Origin: Campanula takesimana
Lineage: Eukaryota > Streptophyta > Magnoliopsida > Asterales > Campanulaceae
Length of the DNA stretch: 64,000 nt
Direction: 5' to 3'
Assembly (NCBI GenBank): GCA_026119855.1
Contig: JAOWBW010000270.1
Span: forward strand, 1,178,001 to 1,242,000
A program made the position numbers and the translations under genes. Below, piece by piece: positions 12,301 to 21,531 of the stretch. Under the pieces are notes generated by a model, which had not been told where the DNA came from, made no database searches, and saw only the letters and a list, made by a program, of their open reading frames with translations. Each line of letters opens with the position of its first letter. The stretch's first letter is position 1.

Positions 12301-14449
12301 GTCCGAACTGCAGCAGCAGATTTGGAAAATTCATATTTTGGAGAATATGGATATTGGAGGATCGAAGTATCAAGTCCCAATTTTCGATGGAAGGATGGAT
12401 TTCACCGTGTAGCAGATGACAATCCAAGATGTGTTGGTTCAACAGGGTCTTGATGAAGCTTTGGAAGAGGACAAGCCGGAAGGGATGAAAGACGCGGATT
12501 GGGCGACGATTCAGAAGAAGGCTTCGAGCACAATCAGGTTAGCACTTGCTCCCGAAATTAAATATAGCGTTTTGAAAGAGAAAACACCGAGTGGTATTTG
12601 AGAGAAACTTGCGAGTATTTATGCGTCAAAGTCGTTGACTAATCGCTTGTTCTTGAAGATGGATTTGTATTGTTTGAAACTTGATGAAGGTGGTAGTTTG
12701 CATGACCATATAAATTCTTTCAGTCAACTAGTAGGTCGATTATCTAATGTTGAAGAGATAATCAAAGATGAGGAGCAGGCTTTATTGTTGTTGGCTTCAT
12801 TACCCATGTCTTACAAGTCTTTTAGGCAGACGATGTTGACAGGTAGGACCACTTTAACATTGGATGATATTGTTAAAGCACTGAGGGATAATGAAAGGAT
12901 GTCGAGGAGTGATAGCTTCTCCAATGGTGACAGAGTACTAGTTGCAGAAGGTTCTGAAAGAGGAAGGAGTTATAATCGTGGTGGCACAAAGGGGAGAGCA
13001 AGATCTCAAGGGGGGATAGAGACATAAGTAATATTGAGTGCTTCTACTGTGGAGAGACTGGTCATATGCAGATGCGTTGCCCACAATTTCGTGAAGATTT
13101 GAAGAGTATGCGCGGTATCGAAGGAAAGAAAAATGTTGACGAAGAGAATGTCAACACAGTTGATAGTGATGATGGAGATTTCCTTTTAACGGAGACGGTG
13201 GCTGTTGCTAATTCGATTGATGAGAAGAATTTGGATTGGGTGTTAGATTCCGCTGCTTCAGTGCATATTTGTAAGGATCGAGCTATGTTTGACAATTTGC
13301 GATCAGAAGGACAACTCGGAGAGATCAAAGTAGGGAATGCATATAAATTAAAGATTGAAGGTGTTGGGAGTGTACGCTTCAAGCTTTATGATGGGACTGT
13401 GAAAACCTCTTTGAATGTAAAGTATATTCCTAGTGCGACTGCGAATTTGCTTTCACTAAGAGTATTGACATCCCGTGGGTACCGATATGTTGGAAGAAGA
13501 CAGACGTGCAAATGTACAAAGGAAAGCGCTTGATTCTTCAAGGTTGTAAAGGTGCAAGGAATATTTGTTACTTGGAGGGACAATCCTTGCGTGGAAGATC
13601 CTTTTATGATGACAAAAAGGAGAGGAAGACTGAGAAAAGGGTGCGTTTCTCAGGCATTGATGAGATTTGGGAATTTAGGTCAAGGAGAGATTTGTTAGGA
13701 AATTGACCGAAATTACCTAAATCCTATTTTTGTTTGGAAAGGGTTGCTATATCCCACATCGGTTAGGAAGAGGAATACTAATCCCACATCAGTTAGGAAG
13801 AGGAATAGTAATCCCACATCGTTTAGGAAGAGGAAAATAAGTGTGCCTCCCCATTATAAATAGGCTTCACTAGTTATGTTTTTGATAGAACTCAAGAGAG
13901 AGTTAGCATAGGCATATAATTTAGAGAGAGAAATTGTGTGCTTGTATGCGTTGGTGAGGATATTCAAGAGTGTTGAGAGAGAGAGAGAATCTCCATTCTT
14001 GTAATACTGAGAAGTTTAATATATTTATTGTTGGGTGGAATAGGCTTTAAGCCGAACCACGGAAATTTTGTGTTTTTGTCTTCGATTGTGTGCATGTGTT
14101 GTTTTGGTATCTCTTGTTTCGATTTCTCTTGTTGGTGACCGATCCCAACAATAATTTCACTAGGTTGACTAGATTGAGATTTATGTTTTGTCAAAGTTCA
14201 CTTGTGTTGATAAAAAAAATCAAACGTGGCCAAAATAAATGGGACGGAGAGTATGAGAAATGTAGCCATTTATTAAAGGTGGTTGATGTCACTTTAAGAA
14301 AGAGGGGTTGTTGTTTTGTAATAAGGTTGACAGGTTATGGTAAACCTATCAAAATGTAAAAGGCTTAGAAGTTCAAAATGTAAGGAATCATATGGTTTGG
14401 AGGGTACTTGTTTATTGGCGTTTGATACCACTTCACTATCACCTTTATA

Positions 14450-14481
<32 letters not shown>

Positions 14482-17400
14482 CATATTATGGCAATTCTCT
14501 CATTAATATCTTCTCAAAAAGTTGTATGTAATGTGTAACAGTTTTTGTTAGCTTCTTTTTCATTTTCTGATGTTTCATTAATCTTAACCTGCAATATGCT
14601 TTTCATGTTGCTTGATCTGAGGTAATCCATTTGTTTTTGGTTTGAGGGTTCTAGTAGAGATTTTAATCTGTCTATTGTGTCTTGATGCTAAATGGGTTTC
14701 TGATTTCTTTTAGGTGGGTATTTATGGTTATACAGCTTATGCTGCTAGCAAGTTTGGCCTCAGGGGTTTGGCAGAAGCACTGCAACAAGAAGTTATTGCA
14801 GATAACATCCACGTTTCACTTATATTTCCCCCAGACACGGATACTCCTGGTCTTCTTGAAGGTTCGGAAGTCTTCAATTGTTTTCTCTCGTTGCAAATTT
14901 GTCAATTAATTTTCAGTTAAGCATGTTTTGACAACATCATATGGGTATATTGTGGTTCTTCTGGAAATATGTTCCGCAGACATATTGTCCTCGATAAAGC
15001 ACATAGCCTTAAATTGGCTACTACTGGTGCAAATCTGATATTGTCCAGTTGAATTGTTCCTTTTTGCGCAATACAAATGGTAGGTCAGTATCCTTTCTGT
15101 GCAGTTACAGGTATTGAGCATGGTGTAAATAATGTTATCAGCAATGTTCTTTAGAATTTAAATATGGAATACTATGAAAATACTTCTTCTGTCCCTGAAA
15201 AAGTTTTTGTTTACTTGGTTTTACCCTACTTGATTTAATTTAACCGAAGATATACGCCCTCCATTCTAATTGAAACTACACATGTTACCCTTTTGGGTGT
15301 CCCATTACAAACTACACACTTCCAGAAGTGGAGAGTTTATAATACTTATTTATTTAATGGGACCCACTTATCCACTCACAATAACTCTCCACTCACTATT
15401 CCCCACTCACTTTCTGTCTCCTATCTCACTTTTCATACTCACAACACCTACTCCACTAAAACTTCTCGTTAACTCCCGTGCCCAAGCCAAAGTGTGTAGT
15501 TTCAATCAGTGTTCTAAAAGACGTCCGTCTAGGCCTCCTAAGCCCTGCCTAGCCTAGTCCCGCCTAGGATATTATAACTATTTCTGAATTCTCGGCCCCG
15601 CCTAAGTTCCGTCTAGACCCCGCCTAGGCGCTAGGCGCTGCTGTGGCGCCTAGCGACCGCCTAGCGCTTTTTAGAACCTTGGTTTCAATTAAGATGGATG
15701 GAGTATATTTTAAGAAAAATGAGGTCGAACACACCTGGGATAACCTATTTTATGCCTTGTCTCCTATTTAACGTTTGTGAGGTCCAGCTCCATATGCTTC
15801 CAAGCATTTAGGGAGAGACACCATGAAACATGAAACAAATCTCATGGAAAAAAAAGGCGGGCAAAGCCCATAAACATTCAACTCAAGGGGTTTGATCTTA
15901 GTTTTCTATAAATTAACTTGTTCTCGGAAAATCCTGAAGTTGCAATTGAGACGCTTCATGAGTGAAATTTATTTACCTAAATTATTTATATTTTGGATAT
16001 CAATTCGATATTGCTTTTTTTTTTTTTACTTTTATTTGTAAAACATGGACTACATATAGGATTGATTGAATAACAAACAAGTGAAAGTTCCCTATTCTAC
16101 ACTAAAGTAAAATACATCCTCTGTCCCAGAAAGATAGTCTTATTTTGAATTTTATGGTCAACAAAAATAGATTTTGACCAACCATTGATGACGATGTAAT
16201 CATTCTAGTGAAATTCTAAAATTTGTAATTGATAAATCATTAAGTGATTTATCAAAAACAATTTTTAGAATTTCATTGTAATCATTAAATTGACACAAAT
16301 GTTTGGTCAAAGTTTATTTTTGTTGACCATAAAAAGTCAAAATGAGACTATCTTTCCGGGACAGAGGGAGTATGACATTATGCTCTTTCTGCTAGATTCC
16401 AAATACTGCAGCCTGCCAAGAAACATGTTACCTCAGTGCAACAAATGCTTCATAAATAATGGACAGTTTGCAGCATTATGTTTAACTTGCGATCAACTTG
16501 TCGTAACACGAGTCAACAAAGCTTTTCCCGACTCCCCGCACTTCATAACAATTTTCCATTAACTTCCCTTGTTGCATATGACTTCCATAATGGGTGGTTG
16601 TTCCATTTCAGAAATAAACGCGAATACCATTTTGGTTGTATTTGAAGCTGAATCCATGAGAATTCCCGTAGGCATCTATTTCTGCTTGGGTTTATGGTTT
16701 TTTCTTTTTTTCTTTGTGTGTGTGTGTGTGTGTGGATTTGGAGTGCTTCCAGGAATAACATTCTTTCAATGATTTAGTGTGCAACATTCGTTACTTAACT
16801 GCACCTAGAAATTCAATGCAATATCTGTATGAATATATGCAAGAAGTTTTAAATTTAAATAAGATAGAAGTCAAGCAATTGACACCTCAAGATTGATATT
16901 CACCGTTTCATATTGAGTTCAAAGTTTCCTTACCTCGAATGCTCGCAAATCACATCACACATGTTGATTAAAATTGTTATATATATATAAGTATATATTA
17001 TGATTATTATAATGAGAAGAAAGCTTTTGAGATCAAAGTTCTGGTTATAGCTGAATTCATGTTTTGTTTTCTTGTTGATCAAATCCATTTATTCGGTCAG
17101 CCAAATCGGAAAGGTATATCATCTTTATTCGGTTATGGGTAATTGTCATGTTGTCATATTGATATTTGTTTTGGGTCTTTAGTTGATTTTCCTAAAGTAA
17201 CCTCTTGAAGGATTTGGTTTGTAAAGGTGCTATTGTGAGAAACGCCATTTTCTGAATCCCCATCATTCTCCATATTGTGGTTGCCAGGGTTCAGGAATTT
17301 GGGGTGGGGGCTTTGATAGGTAGATGGGACTTTTCGGAAAGATCGGTGCTTACTCCATTTCAGAACTGACCTAAAGATGATGCATTGAAAATAGAGTGAA

Positions 17401-17889
17401 ATAAAGCTTATATTATGTGGATTGCTTCTTGTTTAACCAAGACTGATTCTGTACCAATTTATTACTACCGCCGTCCCAAATTGAATGTCCAAAAAAGTTG
17501 AAATTTTCTCTTGATCAAGAGCAAATATGAAATTTTTTGGACATTCGTTTTTGGGCGGAGGTAGTAAAATTTTATCATCTCCCCTTTATTTTGCAGAAAA
17601 TAAGAGACGACCACCGTTGACAAGCATTATAGCAGGATCAGGGGGTGCGATGAAAGCGAACGAAGTTGCTGAGAAAGCTTTGAGTGGCATAAAATCTGGT
17701 ACATTTATTGTTCCCTGCAACTTGGAAGGATTCATGCTGGGCATAGCAACTGCTGGTTTATCTCCTCAGAGATCATACCTGATGGCTTTTGTTGAGGTTT
17801 CTACTATTGGCATATTGCGATTTGCTGCCTTATGTTTTCAGTGGAACTGGTATGGAAGCATTGAGAAGTGGCATGCTCAAAAGAAGTAG
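8805..17889 (+). CDS. KDSR/TSC10: 3-ketodihydrosphingosine reductase (TSC10-type), three exons
   Basis: Encodes an NADPH-dependent short-chain dehydrogenase that reduces 3-ketodihydrosphingosine to dihydrosphingosine, the second step of sphingolipid long-chain base synthesis on the ER. Join 8805-9338, 14714-14861 and 17597-17889: 975 nt, 324 aa, close to the roughly 325 aa of plant TSC10. All four splice sites are GT-AG and phases match. Residues 8-27 are a hydrophobic N-terminal segment followed by RPRP, a likely ER anchor. TGGSSGIG (44-51) is the cofactor loop; Tyr187 and Lys191 form the YxxxK active site with serines near 173-174. FPPDTDTPG and a hydrophobic C-terminal region also fit the family. 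Introns of 5.4 and 2.7 kb are swollen by transposons, but no coding damage is seen. Assignment is by family motifs; expression is not shown by sequence. Confidence 0.93.
9613..11071 (-). mobile_element. Probable solo LTR in KDSR intron 1
   Basis: 1459 bp, bounded TGTTGGTCCC...CCTAACA on the plus strand; on the minus strand it runs TGTTAGGATTC to GGGACCAACA. A TATAAATA box on the minus strand (10422-10429) suggests minus orientation. The flanks agree at only three bases (GTG), so the target duplication is decayed or the ends are slightly off. No internal coding region or second LTR. Confidence 0.6.
10755..10925. repeat. Dispersed GCGGTTT / AAACCGC motifs in LTR
   Basis: GCGGTTT recurs near 10765, 10792 and 10812, with GCGGTCT near 10866 and inverted AAACCGC near 10897. 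In element orientation this lies upstream of the minus-strand TATA box. See the finding on U3 motif clusters. Confidence 0.5.
11423..12080 (+). repeat. 5' LTR of the copia element
   Basis: 658 bp, TGTTGGGAAATTG...GATCTCAACA. It is 200 bp longer than the 3' LTR because of the MITE at 11486-11681. TATAAATA box at 11788-11795. Confidence 0.9.
11486..11681. mobile_element. Tandem pair of hairpin MITEs inside the 5' LTR
   Basis: Absent from the 3' LTR, which shows a clean empty site. Flanked by an 8-bp duplication TATATCCC. Two head-to-tail copies (11486-11583 and 11592-11681), each opening CATAGTTATCAAAAGCG and closing with TTTTAATAACTATG or TTTAATAACTATG. GC-rich CGCCTAGG cores. Confidence 0.85.
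12083..12094 (+). other. Primer binding site
   Basis: TGGCATCAGAGC, two bases after the 5' LTR. Differs by one base from TGGTATCAGAGC, the complement of plant initiator-Met tRNA. Confidence 0.85.
12347..13533 (+). pseudogene. Broken copia gag-protease frame
   Basis: Starts at ATG 12347 (MDIGGSKYQVPIFDG). Gag core follows, including LKMDLYCLKLDEGGSLHDHI. A CX2CX4HX4C zinc knuckle (CFYCGETGHMQMRC) lies near 13039-13080 and the protease motif WVLDSAASVHIC near 13237-13272. The frame is broken by TAG at 12410 and TGA at 12599, both where family members carry Trp, by a frameshift near 13020, and by another near 13490, after which the LILQGCKGARNICYL-type pre-integrase piece continues in another frame to about 13683. 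Confidence 0.85.
13693..14150 (+). repeat. 3' LTR of the copia element
   Basis: 458 bp, TGTTAGGAAATTG...GATCCCAACA, TATAAATA at 13855-13862. Preceded by purine-rich GGTCAAGGAGAGA, a plausible polypurine tract. Confidence 0.9.
14714..14861 (+). CDS. KDSR/TSC10: KDSR exon 2
   Basis: 148 nt after acceptor TTTTAG. Starts GIYGYTAYAASKFG-type sequence with the catalytic Tyr and Lys and ends at LLE plus one base (GAAG|GTTCGG). The catalytic dyad thus lies just downstream of the 5.4 kb transposon-filled intron. Confidence 0.92.
15255..15703. mobile_element. Stowaway-like MITE carrying a nested MITE (KDSR intron 2)
   Basis: Outer ends CGCCCTCCATTCTAATTGAA and TTAAGATGGATGGAG with TA on both sides. 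Interior matches the 4651/7118 family. Interrupted at 15507-15681. Confidence 0.75.
15507..15681. mobile_element. Short hairpin MITE nested in a MITE
   Basis: 175 bp flanked by the 8-bp duplication GTTTCAAT (15499-15506, 15682-15689). Inverted ends contain GTTCTAAAA / TTTTTAGAAC. GC-rich CGCCTAGG-type interior resembles the MITE at 11486. An 8-bp duplication points to hAT- or Mutator-type mobilisation. Confidence 0.75.
16115..16370. mobile_element. Stowaway-like MITE (KDSR intron 2)
   Basis: Ends near CTCTGTCCCAGAAAGATAGT and GACTATCTTTCCGGGACAGA, flanked by TA. Interior pairs TGGTCAACAAAAAT with ATTTTTGTTGACCA. Same family as 57140-57402. Confidence 0.8.
17465..17564. mobile_element. 100-bp MITE just upstream of KDSR exon 3
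   Basis: CTACCGCCGTCCCAAATTGA at the left and TTTTTGGGCGGAGGTAG at the right, flanked by TA. The ends fold through GAATGTCCAAAAAA/TTTTTTGGACATTC. Confidence 0.75.
17597..17889 (+). CDS. KDSR/TSC10: KDSR exon 3 and stop
   Basis: After acceptor TTTTGCAG. The two first bases complete a Glu codon and the frame runs through RRPPLTSIIAGSGGAMKANE to TAG at 17887-17889. The C-terminal part is hydrophobic (membrane-associated in the family). A 100-bp MITE lies only 32 bp upstream of the exon. Confidence 0.92.
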
Positions 17890-19972
17890 TAAGGTATGTT
17901 CTTGAATTAATGAATACGGAGTACTTGGGTACATGTGCATGTAAGGTCTTAAGTCTTAACATCCAGGGTTGGTCTTTTTACTTCTTCTGAATGAGAATGA
18001 GAAACTTTTGTTAGTAAGTAGAGTGTTTCCATAGAAAATTCATTCCTGAGGCTAGGTCTTTCATTCAAGTGCTGTTTAGCCTCATCAATAAATAGCTTCA
18101 GCACTCGAGTTGGATGTATGCCTAAAAGTTTGCTTTGCTTTGCATTTCAATTTGCTTTGCTTTGATTTACACAATTAAGGTTTCTAAACTAGTTCTGTTA
18201 ATGATAAATTAAATAATGAATGAGATATGAGGGGGTTTTCTTTCATTTGAATCTCTGGTCTTGCTTGGCTAATTGCGGTGGGACTAACTGGAAAGACGAA
18301 CGGCAGTGGTGGTGCATCACTGGAAAAGTGGTGAGAAGATGGGGTGAATTAGTTGGGAGTGAGCGATTGATGAAGGTGTAGAGGTGGTGGTGGGGTGGGG
18401 TGGGGGTTGGTGATATAAACTAACAACAAAATAAACTTAAATTAATGGAAGGATGACCTAATTGCGAAAATAAATTAAACATCATGCTACAAGTTCAGCT
18501 TTTAAAGTACCCTTTAAAATTTTGGTCACACGCATTGCACATGACTCGGGAAAAATAACAGAGTTAGTGAAAGTGATTATGGGTGCAAAAGAAAATGAGT
18601 TGGATGTGTTGGTTCCAAAAAAAATTATGAGTTGGATGTTTTGTATGCAGCAAAAATGAATTTGGTGATGATTTTTGGTGCAATTTTTTGAGTTTTTTTT
18701 CTATATTTTATAGTATTAAATATTATCTCGCTCTTGTATCTTATAAAAAATAATAATTGCAGTACTAGATAATGTATTGCCCCCAATTGTCCTAAATTTG
18801 TACTTCATAACGTAATATTGTATTGTAAACATTTTGCCACATTAATCTAAAATCGTAGCTCCGCCGATGGTTGGAGAATAATGGTGTACATGTGCATGTG
18901 AGAATGTTAAATTTAAACTGCTGGACCTCTTAGCAAATCGTAAGCTTTTGGATGAGTGGGTTAGAAAAACCAATGTCCCTTTGCTGTGGAAGCTTTCTTA
19001 GTTGGTCCTCAGCCCCAACAATCAGACTTGTAACTAGTGGAATGTCATTCATATATTCCGTGTCACCGTTAAATAAATCATCTAATTACTGTGATGAAGT
19101 TCTTCTCATGTTATTCGTGACTTAATAAGTTCCGATGTTTGAACTTTGCATTTTTGATTTTAGAGTCCTGAACGTGTGTTGGCGCGGTTGGCAAGCTTAA
19201 GGATTCCAAGGTTGATCACAAGACTTGAAGCGAGCTTTCAGCATTGCCTTCCACATTTGTGTCACCATGAATTGATTTTGTTTTGGATATGTATGCCCTT
19301 AATGGCAAGCATCTAGGTCGAGAAACTCCGGCGGAAGATCATTTTGGAAAATTATCCATCCATGAAGTTGCTGTGAGCTGTGGGAGGTAGAATAGTTGTT
19401 GAGTAGAAGAAGAGCTAGATTTGTCAATGTGCACTCAGGCTGCTGTTGGAAGACTAAAGTGTAATATCCACCATGTCTTCTTAACTATTGGGATGTCAAT
19501 GCAACACCTAATTCTCTTCGAAATCAGCCAATATGTATTTGTTAAGATGGAACGTAGTAATTTTTTTTTTTTTACCTGAAAGAACTTGGTTGACCTCAGA
19601 ATGAACATTTCAATGTTGTTCATCTTTATCATTATGTTTATGTGCTGAGAGATTTTGTTTTTTCTTTTTTAACATTTTCCCCTGCCTGCATCGTGTTGAT
19701 CCAGCGCTATTTTTTCCTCAAAAATTTGGTTCTCCTTGGAATTGGGTTGCAAGGATATACTTTTTAATGCATGAAAACCTTATATTTATCTTACTATGTG
19801 TTAATCAACCTCGAGAAAAAACATACCGAACTTGAATTCGTTTCTTGTTATAGCTGCGTAGTTGAATTCAAACTCCAGCTTATAAATCTTCCTTCTTTTT
19901 CTTTACAGAAATGCCAACTTACCAACATCTGCATATAGCTGAAAGCTGATACTTCTTAAATTCACTATGTAG
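17890..19972 (+). other. KDSR 3' region; no further coding sequence
   Basis: Four bases after the stop is AAG|GTATGT, a strong donor, and TTTTTGATTTTAG|AG near 19150-19163 is a plausible acceptor, so a 3' UTR intron is possible. No conserved protein was recognised in any frame. Confidence 0.35.
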
Positions 19973-20243
19973 ATTGAATTTTATGGGAGCTTTGACAAGA
20001 GCTTGGATTTAGGAATAGATCTCTCCGCTGCGTTGCTTGGACCTCGCTGTCACAGGTATGAGTTCAATATCTCAGACTGCTGCTTGTCAGAATAGTTTTT
20101 CACATTTATACTTGCCATTTATTTTATGTATTTTCAGATGGTCAGCATATGTGGCTGATGGAAAGGTTAAGGCTCTCAATGTAGAGAAAGCTCCATCCGA
20201 GTTCAACGTTTCTGGTGGGGACACAATTTTGGGACAGATCTAG
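19973..20243 (+). pseudogene. PRXIIF: Peroxiredoxin IIF 3' fragment (last two exons)
   Basis: Exons 19973-20055 and 20138-20243 are bounded by AG and GT and join in frame (CACAG + ATGG, giving HRWSAYV). The predicted 62 residues start IEFYGSFDKSLDLG, contain LSAALLGP and WSAYVADGKVKALNVEKAP, and end DTILGQI. This is the C-terminus of plant mitochondrial type II peroxiredoxin (thiol peroxidase, PRXIIF). The catalytic Cys exons (GLPGAYTGVC-type) were not found between here and KDSR, so it is a partial duplicate or a remnant. A small in-frame loss is likely after YG, where relatives carry extra residues. Family recognition is firm; pseudogene status is inferred from the missing exons. Confidence 0.8.
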
Positions 20244-21184
20244 GGCTAGTATATATGAAGAGATGTCTGTGGTTAATAATGCAAATGCTTGTTTAAGCTC
20301 CAACCCGTTTGCCAGATGTGTTTTTGCATATTTCTGCATATCGGTACTGAATGTAGATTTCCAACAGTTTACAAGATTGCATTTGTTAATGAAATCAGAT
20401 TTTATGATGATGTTATCCTCTGTTAAGAACTTAATAGTCTCAGTCTCTATATGGTTGAATTCAACATTCATAGACATTGTCGAGTGATAAGTTAATGTTT
20501 TCAAGCTAAAGCATTGCTAGGTTTGTAAAAGTCGCAATTCTTCTTTCAAATGTTCAACGAGAAAGCTTCTTCATTTGTTCTTCTGCTTCATATTTTCTTT
20601 TCCCCCGGGGTTGGAGCCAGTGTATACTCAGTGCTGCCCATGGACAGATATCGCCGAAATCCCATAAATAAATAAATAAATAAATAATTTTGGGACAGAC
20701 CTAGAGCTATAACTACGCATAGCGTAATGTAATATCGCTATGAGCAACTCTTACCCTTTGGGTCACATAGGAAGAGATTTGCGTCCTTAAACAAGTACTA
20801 CATTGCTGAAGTTACTAACCATCTACTAGTGTCGTACGATCATCTTACGCAACAACATTACTTTTGTCAAGAATGCAATAGTGTACATATAATACGAGTA
20901 ATAAATACTGTATTTTCTATCGTTATTTTCGTACGTCTTACATAAGGAACATTCCTTTTGTCAAGAATGCATGTAAAATAAAAGAGTTAAACTGTTTTTC
21001 TGCCCCTCGTACTATGGTCTCAACATCAATTTAACATCCGTACTGCTGAAACAACAAATGTATGATGCGTACTATAGTTTTATTAGCAAAATTAACCAAA
21101 ATACTATTCAGTCGTTAACTTTTTCTAACACACATTATTTTTCTAACGAGCATTAATTTATTTTAACGGATGTTAATAATTTAA
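20244..21184. other. Gene-free stretch
   Basis: Contains an (AAAT)n run near 20656-20680, followed at about 20684-20710 by a near copy of the PRXIIF tail and following bases (ATTTTGGGACAGACCTAG). No coding sequence recognised. A terminal inverted repeat for the FAR1-like/MULE unit was looked for here and not found. Confidence 0.5.
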
Positions 21185-21531
21185 CTAATTATTATCCTCG
21201 AATAATAACAGACAGTTACGCTTGTCATGATACACCATTTGATTACAAGACCTACATAATCTCTTAGCCTTCTCCTTTTGAACGACCGATTTCTCCTTAG
21301 CATCCATAATCCTTTTCCTACCACAGCTTTTGTTCCGACCTTCATTAGGAGGTTTCACTGTAATCTCATCAGGAATTTTTGTATCAATTAAATTCTGGAT
21401 AACGGTTTTGTTCTTATTAGAACAAACATTTGTACCTCTGCATTCTCGTAATTCGTGCTTCAACTCCTTCACAACCTTTGCAATAAGATCCAAATCCTCA
21501 CCATCCTTACCAGCTAGCCCTATATATAACT

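Larger units (their letters stand above)
11423..14150 (+). mobile_element. Non-autonomous Ty1/copia element with gag and protease only
   Basis: Complete LTR element of 2728 bp with perfect target duplication ATAAT (11418-11422 and 14151-14155). LTRs are 11423-12080 and 13693-14150. Between them are a Met-tRNA-type primer site and a broken gag-protease frame; integrase, reverse transcriptase and RNase H are absent. Intact ends without polymerase imply movement with enzymes supplied in trans. It sits in a MITE inside KDSR intron 1, same strand as the gene. Confidence 0.9.
11267..14251. mobile_element. Stowaway-like MITE split by a copia retrotransposon
   Basis: Left part 11267-11422 starts CTCCCTCCGTCCCATTTATT; right part 14156-14251 ends AAATGGGACGGAGAG. 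TA flanks both outer ends. Without the insertion it is 252 bp, the same length as its relative at 46777-47028, which carries the same GGCCAC/TTTGAC interior. Confidence 0.85.
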
